Positions 52,902-61,730 of a stretch of DNA of 64,000 nt are shown piece after piece. The notes beneath the pieces are model-generated. The model saw nothing but the letters and a program-made list of their open reading frames with translations. It was not told the origin of the DNA and did no database searches. The DNA is taken from contig DHAE01000020.1 of the NCBI GenBank assembly GCA_002397315.1, positions 29,657 through 93,656 of the forward strand, given 5' to 3'. Each line of letters starts with the position of its first letter. The stretch's first letter is position 1. This stretch comes from Comamonadaceae bacterium UBA4962. Lineage in GTDB: Bacteria > Pseudomonadota > Gammaproteobacteria > Burkholderiales > Burkholderiaceae_C. The position numbers and the translations under genes were made by a program.

Positions 52902-53975
52902 ATGAAAAAATCCCTGATTGCCCTGGCCGTGCTGGCTGCTTCCGGCGCCGCAATGGCTCAATCTTCCGTCACGATGTTCGGTATCGTCGACACGGGCGTG
53001 ACGTACGTGAACCACGCCAACGCTGCCGGTGACAGCGTCTACGGCCTGACCACCAGCGGCAACGCTACGAGCCGTCTGGGCTTCCGTGGCACGGAAGACC
53101 TGGGTGGTGGCCTGAAGGCTGGCTTCTGGCTCGAAGGCGAGATCTTCGGCGACAACGGCAACGCCAACGGCTTCAACTTCCAACGCCGCTCCACGATCAG
53201 CCTGATGGGCAACTTCGGTGAAGTGCGCATGGGCCGCGAACTGACCCCCAGCTACTCCAAGGTCAGCGGCTACGACCTGTTCGGTCAAGCTGGTATCGGC
53301 CAGTTCCAAGGCTGGAACGAGTGGCTCGGCCTGAACGGCGCCACGGGCGTGACCGCTGACACGAACAACATCCGCTCCAGCAACATGCTGAGCTACTACA
53401 CCCCGAACTTCGGTGGCTTCACCGGCGGTCTGGGCTACGGCTTCGACGAGCAAACCACCGGCAAGGCTGGCCGTTACATCGGCGGTTTCGCTGCTTACGA
53501 CAACGGCCCCCTGAGCGTGACCGTGGCGTATGACCAGCGCAACATGGGCTTCACCCTGGGTGGCATCTCCACCGCCGGCAAGCACAACATCCTGACGATC
53601 GGCGCTTCGTACAACCTGAACGTTGCCAAGCTGACCGCCCTGGCCCAACAGTCGAAGTACGAAGGCAACGCCTTCTCCGGCGACGCCAAGTTCAACAACT
53701 ACGCTCTGGGCGCTTCCATGCCCGTCGGCGCCGGCGAATTCAAGCTGCAATACGCCCTGTACGACCAGAAGGCCATCGACTCCAAGGCACACCAGCTGTC
53801 CCTGGGCTATGTCCACAACCTGTCCAAGCGCACCGCTCTGTACGGCACCGTGGCTTACGTGAAGAACAAGGACAACTCCAACCTGGGCCTGCCCACCAAG
53901 GGTCTGACCGTTGCAGGTCCTGGCCTGGGCGACAACCAGACCGGCGTGCAAGTCGGTGTCCGCCACGCTTTCTGA
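52902..53975 (+). CDS. Gram-negative porin (Omp32-like)
   Basis: This is a 357-residue outer-membrane trimeric porin. A signal peptide ends at AMA before QSSVTMFGIVDTGV. A 16-strand barrel pattern of alternating residues is visible, with the L3 constriction region near GFNFQRRSTISLMGNFGEVRMGRELTPSYSKV, and the last residue is the C-terminal phenylalanine required for BAM recognition. It closely resembles the Omp32 family of Acidovorax and Delftia. The codons are enriched in T-ending GCT, GGT and CGT compared with neighbours, a sign of very high expression. GGAGTAACTCGCA upstream gives a good ribosome-binding site, and a strong terminator follows. Confidence 0.96.
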   Translation: MKKSLIALAVLAASGAAMAQSSVTMFGIVDTGVTYVNHANAAGDSVYGLTTSGNATSRLGFRGTEDLGGGLKAGFWLEGEIFGDNGNANGFNFQRRSTISLMGNFGEVRMGRELTPSYSKVSGYDLFGQAGIGQFQGWNEWLGLNGATGVTADTNNIRSSNMLSYYTPNFGGFTGGLGYGFDEQTTGKAGRYIGGFAAYDNGPLSVTVAYDQRNMGFTLGGISTAGKHNILTIGASYNLNVAKLTALAQQSKYEGNAFSGDAKFNNYALGASMPVGAGEFKLQYALYDQKAIDSKAHQLSLGYVHNLSKRTALYGTVAYVKNKDNSNLGLPTKGLTVAGPGLGDNQTGVQVGVRHAF

Positions 53976-54011
53976 TGTCCGGCTGGCTCTGCCAGCTTGA
54001 CCAGCAAGTCG

Positions 54012-54042
54012 AAAACGCTGCCCTCGGGCAGCGTTTTTTTTT
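54012..54042 (+). terminator. Rho-independent terminator of the first porin
   Basis: An 11-bp stem AAAACGCTGCC with CTCG loop is followed by a nine-base T run. It separates the two porin genes, which therefore have independent transcripts. Confidence 0.93.
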
Positions 54043-54166
54043 GTCACGAAGGTAACAGGAACTAAGGGAAAACGACTGTGATTCCTGCGCGACCGCAGGT
54101 GCCGCCGGAAGGCATTGATTTCTAGAATGAAAGTTCCCTCATCCCTTCCGCAGAAAGAGACAACAC

Positions 54167-55291
54167 ATGCGTATTTCGTCTGTGAAAAAAACGGTGGCCA
54201 TGACCACCCTGGCAGCGGTGGCCCCCTTCGCGTTCGCCCAGCAGGCCGGCACCAGCAGTGTGCAGCTCTACGGCATCGTGGACATGGCCTACCGCCACAC
54301 CAACAATGAAGGGCCCGTCGGCAGTCCGGGCGGATCGCTGAGCCAGATGGTCGGCGGCGGCATGTCGCAGAGCCGCTGGGGGATCAACGTGTCCGAGGAC
54401 CTGGGCGGCGGCACCAAGGCCCTGGTCAATCTCGAAAACCGCTTCGGCGCGGACACCGGCACGCCGGCTTCCCCGTATTTCCAGCAATCGTGGGTCGGCC
54501 TGCAGGGCGGCTTCGGCCGCGTGACGCTGGGCCGCCAGTACAACATCCTGTTCGACCTCGTGACGAGCACGTACGCGTCCTATCCGTACTCGCCGTACAT
54601 GGACGTCTACAAGCCCGAGATCGGCTTCGCGCTCGGCGCCCGCGCGGACAACATGATCAAGTACATGGCCGAAGTCGGTCCGTGGCGTGGCGGCCTGCAG
54701 TACTCGTTCGACGAGAAGAGCCCCACGGGCGGCAAGACGGCCGGCGGCTACGTGCGCTACGCCGCGGGTGGCTTGGCGGCGGGCCTGGGCTACCAGAACT
54801 ACGAATTCGCTTCCGGCAAGAAGATCGACGCCTGGACGCTGGGCGGCTCCTACCGCATGGGCAGCTGGTACTTCAACGCCGGCTATGGCCAGAACAAGGT
54901 CGACGACGGGCTCACCGCGGTGGACCGCGCCGTGCTGGCCGCGATGTGGCAGGGCGGCATCAACGGCGGCTTCGGCGGCCCGGCCTTCCTGGCGGCCAAC
55001 AAGCGCACGATCTACAAGATCGGCGCGGGCTACCAGATCACGCCGCAGATCAACCTGGGCGCGCACTACTTCCGTGCAGAGCAGAAGGGCAACACCGACC
55101 TGGCGAAGGCCAAGGCCGACTTCTTCACCATGGCACTCGACTACGCCTTCTCCAAGCGGACGGATGCCTACATCGAAGTCGACCACACCAAGCTCAAGGG
55201 CGACCAGGTCAGCCTGAACAACGGTGCCGGCCAGGCCAACGGCGCCAAGAGCCGCACGGGCTACACGATCGGCCTGCGCCACCGTTTCTGA
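54167..55291 (+). CDS. Gram-negative porin (second copy, divergent)
   Basis: This 374-residue outer-membrane porin of the same superfamily has a signal peptide ending AFA before QQAGTSSVQLYGIVDMAYRH and the RWGINVSEDLGGGTKALVNLENRF segment. The L3 area is FQQSWVGLQGGFGRVTLGRQYNILFDLV, and the C-terminus is RHRF with terminal Phe. Identity to the first porin is limited, and codon use is more GC-rich, so it is not a recent tandem duplicate. A TAGAAT at 54123-54128 is a possible -10. The gene has AGAAAGAGAC as ribosome-binding sequence. Its substrate is unknown. Confidence 0.93.
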   Translation: MRISSVKKTVAMTTLAAVAPFAFAQQAGTSSVQLYGIVDMAYRHTNNEGPVGSPGGSLSQMVGGGMSQSRWGINVSEDLGGGTKALVNLENRFGADTGTPASPYFQQSWVGLQGGFGRVTLGRQYNILFDLVTSTYASYPYSPYMDVYKPEIGFALGARADNMIKYMAEVGPWRGGLQYSFDEKSPTGGKTAGGYVRYAAGGLAAGLGYQNYEFASGKKIDAWTLGGSYRMGSWYFNAGYGQNKVDDGLTAVDRAVLAAMWQGGINGGFGGPAFLAANKRTIYKIGAGYQITPQINLGAHYFRAEQKGNTDLAKAKADFFTMALDYAFSKRTDAYIEVDHTKLKGDQVSLNNGAGQANGAKSRTGYTIGLRHRF

Positions 55292-55485
55292 GCCTGACGC
55301 GAAGGGCTTTCCTTCATCCGCCTCGGGCGGATGGCACCGATCACGCCGCTGGCCGCACCTGCCGCCAGCGGCGTTCGCCTTCATGGACCTCGGACCCCCG
55401 TGCATCCACCGACCGCGATGGTCCGGGTATTGCTTCCGGTGGCCCTGCTCCCTGCTAGCATGCCCGCTTATCTGCCGCACCTCCG

Positions 55486-56466
55486 ATGCTTGCCTTCATT
55501 CTGCGACGCCTCCTCCAGGCCGTGATCGTCATGGTCGCGGTGGCCTTCATCTCCTTCATGCTGTTCCAGTATGTCGGCGACCCCGTCACCTTCCTGCTCG
55601 GGCAGGACGCCACGCCGGACCAGATCCGCGAAATGCGTGCCGCGCTGGGGCTGGACAAGCCCTTCATCGTGCAGTTCTGGCACTTCCTGGTGAACGCGGC
55701 GCAGGGCGAGTTCGGCCTGAGCCTGCGCCAGGGCGCGAAGGTGTCGAGCCTGATCGCCGAGCGGTTCCCGGCCACGCTGGAGCTGGCGCTGGTCGCCGCC
55801 GTGCTGGCGCTGGTGGTGGGGGTACCCATGGGCGTCTACGCGGCGCTGCGGCGCGGCACGTTCACGAGCCAGCTCTTCATGACGCTGTCGCTGCTGGGCG
55901 TGTCGCTGCCCACGTTCCTGATCGGCATCCTGCTGATCCTCGTCTTCGCGGTGCAGCTGGGCTGGTTCCCGAGCTTCGGGCGCGGCCCGGTCACGCAGCT
56001 CGGCTGGTGGAACACGGGCCTGCTCACCGCCAAGGGGTGGCACCACATCGTGCTGCCGGCCGTGACGCTCGCGATCTTCCAGCTCACGCTCATCATGCGG
56101 CTGGTGCGCGCGGAAATGCTGGAGGTGCTGCGCACCGACTACATCAAGTTCGCCCGCGCCCGCGGCCTGTCGGACCGGGCGATCCACTTCGGGCACGCGC
56201 TCAAGAACACGCTGGTGCCGGTGATGACGATCACCGGGCTGCAGCTCGGCGGCCTGATCGCCTTCGCCATCATCACCGAGACCGTGTTCCAGTGGCCCGG
56301 AATGGGGCTGCTCTTCATCCAGGCCGTGACCTTCGCCGACATTCCGGTGATGGCCGCCTACCTCTGCCTGATCGCGCTGATCTTCGTCGTGATCAACCTG
56401 GTCGTGGACCTGCTGTATTTCGCGGTGGATCCGCGGCTGCGGGTGGGCAAGTCCGGTGGGCATTGA
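55486..56466 (+). CDS. dppB: Peptide/dipeptide ABC transporter permease DppB-like
   Basis: This 326-residue inner-membrane permease has six predicted helices, starting with MLAFILRRLLQAVIVMVAVAFISFMLF. The EAA-like motif is present as RLVRAEMLEVLRTDYIKFARARGLSDRAIHFGHALKNTLVPVMTITGLQLGGLI. It pairs with the DppC homologue at 59643. The permease gene is the first of the operon, ahead of an amidohydrolase and the binding protein. A repeat element begins at its stop codon. Confidence 0.94.
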   Translation: MLAFILRRLLQAVIVMVAVAFISFMLFQYVGDPVTFLLGQDATPDQIREMRAALGLDKPFIVQFWHFLVNAAQGEFGLSLRQGAKVSSLIAERFPATLELALVAAVLALVVGVPMGVYAALRRGTFTSQLFMTLSLLGVSLPTFLIGILLILVFAVQLGWFPSFGRGPVTQLGWWNTGLLTAKGWHHIVLPAVTLAIFQLTLIMRLVRAEMLEVLRTDYIKFARARGLSDRAIHFGHALKNTLVPVMTITGLQLGGLIAFAIITETVFQWPGMGLLFIQAVTFADIPVMAAYLCLIALIFVVINLVVDLLYFAVDPRLRVGKSGGH

Positions 56467-56617
56467 TGGAACACCCCCTGAGCGGCTGCGCCGCTCCGTG
56501 CCCGCCTGCGCGGGCATGGACGGGACGAACGCCCCTCGACTCTGGCGAGGGGCTGGACGCCAGCGGCCCGGCGAAGCCGGTTCCGCGGCGTCCGCTGGCG
56601 TGGCCTGCTCCGCGGCC
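56466..56617 (+). repeat. Intergenic hairpin repeat, copy 1
   Basis: This copy starts at the dppB stop and carries the shared core CCCCCTGAGCGGCTGCGCC, in which AGCGGC and GCCGCT form a hairpin. A second hairpin, CCCCTCG...CGAGGGG, follows, and then a GC-rich tail. The same core and layout recur at 60557. Both copies begin within two bases of a stop codon. Confidence 0.8.
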
Positions 56618-56676
56618 ATTCGAACGTTGAAGTCCGCGCCGGTTTCGTGGAGCGCGGACGGTGCATAGCGGCATGG

Positions 56677-57939
56677 ATGAATGAGATGACAGTTGCAACC
56701 ACCACCAAACCGGCGTCATCGCAGGCGCCCCGCCTGAAGGCCGGAGGCCGGGCGTTTTCCCAGATCGCGCAGTTCCATCCGGAGCTGACGGCGTTCCGCC
56801 GCGATCTGCATGCGCATCCGGAACTGGGCTTCGAAGAGGTCTACACCGGCTCGCGCGTGAAGGAGGCGCTCAAGGTGTGCGGCGTGGACGAGATCCACGA
56901 CGGCATCGGCCGCACGGGCATCGTCGCCGTGATCCACGGGCAGGGCCGTTCGAGCGGCAGCATGATCGGGCTGCGGGCCGACATGGACGCGCTGCCGATG
57001 GCCGAGCAGAACGAGTTCACGTGGAAGTCCTGCAAGCCCGGGCTGATGCATGGCTGCGGGCACGACGGCCACACGGCCATGCTGGTGGGCGCGGCGCGCT
57101 ATCTGGCGGCCACGCGGCAGTTCGACGGCACGGCGGTGCTGATCTTCCAGCCCGGCGAGGAAGGCTTCGGCGGCGCGCGCGTGATGATGGAGGACGGCCT
57201 GTTCGACCGCTTCCCCGTGCAGTCGGTCTATGCCATGCACAACTGGCCGGCCATGCGCCCGGGCACGATCGGGCTCAATTCGGGCGCGATGATGGCCTCG
57301 GCCGACCGCATCACGATCGAAATCGCCGGCCGCGGCGGGCACGGCGCGCACCCGTACCAGACGGTGGACGTGGTGCTCGTGGCCGCCCACATCATCACGG
57401 CGGTGCAGGGCATCGTCTCGCGCAATGTGCGCCCGCTCGACAGCGCGGTGATCAGCATGTGCGCCATGCAGGCGGGCGACCTGGGGGCCTTCAGCGTGCT
57501 GCCCGGCACGGCCACGCTGGTGGGCACGGTGCGCACGTTCTCGCCCGCGGTGCAGGAGATGATCGAGCAGCGCCTGAAGGACCTGTGCAGCGCCGTGGCG
57601 CTGGGCTTCGGGGCCACGGCCAGCGTGCGCTACGAGCGCATCTACCCCGCGACCATCAACACCGAGAGCGACGCACTGTTCGCGGGCGACGTGGCGGCCT
57701 CGCTGGTCGGCGCCGAGAACGTGGTGCGCGACCTGGAGCCCAGCATGGGCGCGGAGGACTTCTCCTTCATGCTGCAGAGCAAGCCCGGCGCCTACCTGCG
57801 CATCGGCCAGGGTTCGGGCCCCAGCCACAGCGCGCTGCACAACAACCGCTACGACTTCAACGACGAGATCCTGCCGCTGGGGGCCGCGCTGCACGCGAGC
57901 CTCGTCGAGCAGGCCATGCCGCTGTCGGCCGTGGCCTGA
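56677..57939 (+). CDS. M20 family amidohydrolase (hippurate hydrolase-like)
   Basis: This 420-residue metal-dependent amidohydrolase has the M20D motif LMHGCGHDGHTAML (Cys and His ligands), the general base pair in QPGEEGFGGARVMMEDG, LRADMDALPM, and the lid-domain segment RGGHGAHPYQTVD. Such enzymes split N-acyl amino acids or peptides. It is encoded inside the peptide-transporter operon, so it probably processes the imported substrate. The start is uncertain: GTG 56647, ATG 56677 and ATG 56686 are all in frame. ATG 56677 was chosen as the first ATG. No signal peptide is present, so a cytoplasmic location is inferred. Confidence 0.93.
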   Translation: MNEMTVATTTKPASSQAPRLKAGGRAFSQIAQFHPELTAFRRDLHAHPELGFEEVYTGSRVKEALKVCGVDEIHDGIGRTGIVAVIHGQGRSSGSMIGLRADMDALPMAEQNEFTWKSCKPGLMHGCGHDGHTAMLVGAARYLAATRQFDGTAVLIFQPGEEGFGGARVMMEDGLFDRFPVQSVYAMHNWPAMRPGTIGLNSGAMMASADRITIEIAGRGGHGAHPYQTVDVVLVAAHIITAVQGIVSRNVRPLDSAVISMCAMQAGDLGAFSVLPGTATLVGTVRTFSPAVQEMIEQRLKDLCSAVALGFGATASVRYERIYPATINTESDALFAGDVAASLVGAENVVRDLEPSMGAEDFSFMLQSKPGAYLRIGQGSGPSHSALHNNRYDFNDEILPLGAALHASLVEQAMPLSAVA

Positions 57940-58017
57940 GACCGCGAAGGCAGTACCTCCGCGCCCCATGTTCCGGATTTCCCGTTCCTCTGCAACCACC
58001 ATCCCTACGGGCACACC

Positions 58018-59601
58018 ATGACGACATTCCCACGCAAGGCACTGCGGGCCGTCCTCGGCGTTTCGTTGATCGCGATCGCCTGCGCGGCCGGGGCGCAGAC
58101 CATCCGTGTCGCCAACCAGGGCGATGCGCTGTCGATGGATCCGCACTCCCTCAATGAAAGCCTGCAGCTCAGCGTGACCGGCAACGTCTACGAGCCGCTC
58201 GTGGGCCGCAACAAGGACCTGAGCCTCGCGCCGGCGCTGGCCACGGGCTGGACGCAGACTTCGCCCACCGTGTGGCGCTTCGAGCTGCGGCGCAATGTGC
58301 TCTTCCACGACGGCAGCCCGTTCACGGCGGACGACGTGCTGTTCTCGCTGGCGCGCACGCAGGCCGAGGGCTCGGACATGAAGACGTACACCAACGACTT
58401 CAAGGAAGTGCGCAAGCTCGGCGACCACACCATCGAGATCGAGACCAAATCGCCGTACCCGATCCTGCCGGACGTGCTCACGCTCGTGTACATGATGTCG
58501 CGCAAGTGGTGCGAGGCCAACCAGGCGACGGCGCCGGTAGACCGGCGCAAGGGCGTGGAGAACGCGGCCTCGTTCCGTGCCAACGGCACCGGCCCGTTCC
58601 GCCTGCGCGAGCGCCAGCCCGGCGTGCGCACCGTGTTCGCGCGCAACCCGCAGTACTGGGGCGCCATCGAGGGCAACGTGGCCGAGGTGGTGTTCACGCC
58701 CATCGGCAACGACGCCACGCGCGTCGCGGCGCTGCTCTCCGGCCAGGTGGACGTGATGGAGCCCGTGCCGGTGCAGGACATCGAGCGCGTGAACACCAGC
58801 CCGAACACGCGCGCCGTGACCGGCCCCGAGCTGCGCACCATCTTTCTGGGCATGGACCAGAAGCGCGACGAACTGCTGTATTCCAGCGTGAAGGGCAAGA
58901 ACCCCTTCAAGGACCAGCGTGTGCGCCAGGCCTTCTACCAGGCGATCGACATCGAGGGCATCCGCAAGACCGTGATGCGCGGTGCCTCCAACCCGTCCGC
59001 CCTGCTGGTGGGCCCGGGCGTGAATGGTTTCCAGCCGGACATCAAGCGCCTGCCCTACGACGCCGACGCGGCGCGCAAGCTGCTGGGCGAAGCCGGCTAC
59101 CCCAACGGCTTCGAGGTGGGCATGAACTGCCCCAACGACCGCTACGTGAACGACGCGCGCATCTGCCAGGCCGTGGCGGCCAACCTCGCGCGCATCGGCG
59201 TGAAGGTGAACCTGCAGGCCGAGACCAAGGGCACGTATTTTCCGAAGGTGCTGCGCCGCGACACCAGCTTCTACCTGCTGGGCTGGATGCCCGCCACCTA
59301 CGATGCGCACAACGCGATGAATGCGCTGATGGCCTGCGTGGACGACAAGGGCGCGGGCCAGTTCAATCTGGGCGGCTACTGCAACGCGAAGGTGGACCAG
59401 CTCACGCGCCAGGTCCAGTCCGAGACGAACAAGGCGCGGCGCGACGCGATGATCCGCGAGGCCTTCGAGATCCATGCCGCCGACGTCGGCCACATCCCGC
59501 TGCACCAGCAGGCCCTGGCCTGGGGCGTGTCGCGCAAGGTGGCGCTGGTGCAGATGGCCGACAACTTCATGCCGTTCAAGTGGATGAGCATCGCCAAGTG
59601 A
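58018..59601 (+). CDS. dppA: Peptide-binding periplasmic protein (DppA/OppA-like)
   Basis: This is a 527-residue solute-binding protein, family 5. The signal peptide ends at AGA before QTIRVANQGDALSMDPHS, followed by VTGNVYEPLVGRNKDLSLAPALATGW and the characteristic FHDGSPFTADDVLFSLAR. It should capture oligopeptides or related ligands and deliver them to DppB/DppC. It lies 78 bp after the amidohydrolase and 41 bp before dppC. The exact ligand is not deducible. Confidence 0.94.
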   Translation: MTTFPRKALRAVLGVSLIAIACAAGAQTIRVANQGDALSMDPHSLNESLQLSVTGNVYEPLVGRNKDLSLAPALATGWTQTSPTVWRFELRRNVLFHDGSPFTADDVLFSLARTQAEGSDMKTYTNDFKEVRKLGDHTIEIETKSPYPILPDVLTLVYMMSRKWCEANQATAPVDRRKGVENAASFRANGTGPFRLRERQPGVRTVFARNPQYWGAIEGNVAEVVFTPIGNDATRVAALLSGQVDVMEPVPVQDIERVNTSPNTRAVTGPELRTIFLGMDQKRDELLYSSVKGKNPFKDQRVRQAFYQAIDIEGIRKTVMRGASNPSALLVGPGVNGFQPDIKRLPYDADAARKLLGEAGYPNGFEVGMNCPNDRYVNDARICQAVAANLARIGVKVNLQAETKGTYFPKVLRRDTSFYLLGWMPATYDAHNAMNALMACVDDKGAGQFNLGGYCNAKVDQLTRQVQSETNKARRDAMIREAFEIHAADVGHIPLHQQALAWGVSRKVALVQMADNFMPFKWMSIAK

Positions 59602-59642
59602 TGCCCTGATCCGTTCCGCCCGCGCCTTCCCGAAGCCCCACG

Positions 59643-60554
59643 ATGAAAAAAACGCTTTTCCGATGGTTCGACAGCGATGTCGGCTACAGCTTCCGTACCT
59701 CGCCCGTGGCCATCGGTGCCGCGGCGATCGCGCTGGTGTGCGTGTTCTGCTCGCTGTTCGCGGGCTGGGTCGCGCCGCACAACCCATTCGATCTGTCGAC
59801 GCTTGAACTGAGCGACGCGCGCCTGCCCCCGGGCTGGAGCGAGGGAGGCTCCTGGAAGTACCCGTTCGGCACCGACGACCAGGGCCGCGACATCCTCTCG
59901 GCTCTGATCTACGGCGCGCGCATCTCGCTCATCGTCGGCCTGGCCTCGGTCGCGCTCTCGGTGGTGGTGGGCGTGGCCCTCGGCCTGCTGGCGGGCTTCA
60001 AGGGCGGCTGGATCGACGCGGTGCTGATGCGCCTGTGCGACGTGATGCTGTCCTTTCCCGCGATCCTGGTGGCGCTGCTGATCGCGGGCGTGGGGCGGGC
60101 GGTGTTCCCGAACGCGCACGAGTCGCTGGCCTTCGGCGTGCTGATCCTCTCCATCTCGCTCACGGGCTGGGTGCAGTACGCGCGCACGGTGCGAGGCTCC
60201 ACGCTGGTGGAGCGCAACAAGGAATACGTGCAGGCCGCGCGGGTGACGGGCGTGTCGTCCCTGCGCATCATGCGCCGCCACGTACTGCCCAACGTGCTCG
60301 GTCCAGTGATGGTGCTGGCCACGATCCAGGTGGCGACGGCCATCATCACCGAGGCCACGCTGTCCTTCCTGGGCGTGGGCGCGCCGCCCACTTCGCCCTC
60401 GCTCGGCACGCTGATCCGCATCGGCAACGATTACTTGTTCTCGGGCGAGTGGTGGATCACGGTGTTCCCGGGCGTGATGCTGGTGCTGATCGCGCTGTCG
60501 GTGAACCTGCTGGGCGACTGGCTGCGCGACGCTCTCAATCCCCGCCTCCGCTAG
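59643..60554 (+). CDS. dppC: Peptide/dipeptide ABC transporter permease DppC-like
   Basis: This 303-residue inner-membrane permease has a long N-terminal cytoplasmic arm, a first helix at about 22-45 (VAIGAAAIALVCVFCSLFAGWV), the periplasmic loop with GTDDQGRDILSALIYGARISLIVG, and an EAA-type loop VERNKEYVQAARVTGVSSLRIMRRHVLPNVLGP. It partners the DppB protein. The repeat copy 2 starts two bases after its TAG stop. Confidence 0.94.
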   Translation: MKKTLFRWFDSDVGYSFRTSPVAIGAAAIALVCVFCSLFAGWVAPHNPFDLSTLELSDARLPPGWSEGGSWKYPFGTDDQGRDILSALIYGARISLIVGLASVALSVVVGVALGLLAGFKGGWIDAVLMRLCDVMLSFPAILVALLIAGVGRAVFPNAHESLAFGVLILSISLTGWVQYARTVRGSTLVERNKEYVQAARVTGVSSLRIMRRHVLPNVLGPVMVLATIQVATAIITEATLSFLGVGAPPTSPSLGTLIRIGNDYLFSGEWWITVFPGVMLVLIALSVNLLGDWLRDALNPRLR

Positions 60555-60556
60555 GG

Positions 60557-60682
60557 ATGGAACGCAACCCCCTGAGCGGCTGCGCCGCTTCCCCCTTTTC
60601 TCGTCGCTGCGCGACGGGAAGGGGGACGCCGCCAGCGCGGCGGGGCGGCCCTTGCGCGGCGGCCCTGGCCTGGGCCGCGCTC
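60557..60682 (+). repeat. Intergenic hairpin repeat, copy 2
   Basis: It shares the core CCCCCTGAGCGGCTGCGCC with copy 1 at 56466, including the hairpin AGCGGC/GCCGCT. A large second hairpin follows (TCCCCCTT...AAGGGGGA) with inner CGTCGC...GCGACG. It sits between dppC and dppD inside an operon. The dispersed, hairpin-rich form resembles REP/BIME-type elements. Confidence 0.8.
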
Positions 60683-60731
60683 ATGCCGCGCGCCGCGCGG
60701 AATGCAATGGATAACGGATGGATGGTCTGCC

Positions 60732-61730
60732 ATGTCCCTTCTTGAAGTCGAGAACCTCGTCGTCGAATTTCCGGGCCGCCGCGGTACGCTGCGGGCGCTG
60801 GACGACATTTCCTTTTCGATCGCGCCGGGAGAGATCCTGGGCGTGGTGGGCGAATCCGGTGCGGGCAAGTCGCTGACCGGCGCGGCCATCATCGGCCTGC
60901 TGGAGCCGCCGGGCCGCGTGGCGGGCGGGCGCATCGTGCTGCAGGGCGAGCGCATCGACGACCTGCCGCCGCAGAAGATGCGGCATGTGCGGGGGCGGCG
61001 CATCGGTGCCATCTTCCAGGATCCGCTCACCTCGCTGAACCCGCTCTACACCGTGGGCCGGCAGCTCACCGAGACCATCCAGACGCACCTGCCGGTGAAT
61101 GCCGCCGAGGCGCGCCGCCGCGCGATCCAGCTGCTCAAGGACACGGGCATTCCCGCGGCGGAGCAGCGCGTGGACCACTATCCGCACCAGTTCTCGGGCG
61201 GCATGCGCCAGCGCGTGGTGATCGCCCTGGCACTGGCGGCGGAGCCGCAGCTCATCGTGGCCGACGAGCCCACGACGGCGCTGGACGTCTCTATCCAGGC
61301 GCAGATCATCCAGCTGCTGAAGAACATCTGCAAATCGCGCGGCGCGGCCGTGATGCTCATCACGCACGACATGGGCGTGATCGCGGAAACCTGCGACCGC
61401 GTCGCCGTGCTGTATGCGGGCCGCGTCGCCGAGATCGGGCCGGTGCACGAGGTGATCAACCATCCCGCGCATCCCTACACGGCGGGCCTGATGGCTTCCA
61501 TTCCCGACATGGAGCAGGACCGCGAGCGCCTGAACCAGATCGACGGCGCCATGCCGCGCCTCAACGCCATTCCCCGGGGCTGCGCGTTCAACCCGCGCTG
61601 CCCGCATGCCTTCGACCGTTGCCGCGAGGAGCGGCCGGAGCTGCTGCCCGCCGGGCCGACCCGCGCCGCGTGCTGGCTGCATGCCGCCGTGCCGAACGCG
61701 TCCGCCGCCATCCAGGAAGCCGTGTCATGA
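60732..61730 (+). CDS. dppD: Peptide ABC transporter ATPase DppD-like
   Basis: This 332-residue ATPase has Walker A GESGAGKS at 40-47, the signature FSGGMRQRVVIALAL, Walker B LIVADEPTTALDV and the switch His in LITHDMGVIAETCD. The C-terminal oligopeptide-transporter extension with the cysteine motif GCAFNPRCPHAFDRC is present, which may bind an iron-sulfur cluster as in related ATPases. It overlaps dppF by an ATGA. The start at 60732 begins MSLLEVENL; the 60702 extension falls into the repeat-derived leader. Confidence 0.94.
   Translation: MSLLEVENLVVEFPGRRGTLRALDDISFSIAPGEILGVVGESGAGKSLTGAAIIGLLEPPGRVAGGRIVLQGERIDDLPPQKMRHVRGRRIGAIFQDPLTSLNPLYTVGRQLTETIQTHLPVNAAEARRRAIQLLKDTGIPAAEQRVDHYPHQFSGGMRQRVVIALALAAEPQLIVADEPTTALDVSIQAQIIQLLKNICKSRGAAVMLITHDMGVIAETCDRVAVLYAGRVAEIGPVHEVINHPAHPYTAGLMASIPDMEQDRERLNQIDGAMPRLNAIPRGCAFNPRCPHAFDRCREERPELLPAGPTRAACWLHAAVPNASAAIQEAVS

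Noticed and set aside
55316..55332. Hairpin ATCCGCC...GGCGGAT after the second porin
   Set aside because: The stem is good but there is no T run; a Rho-independent terminator cannot be claimed.
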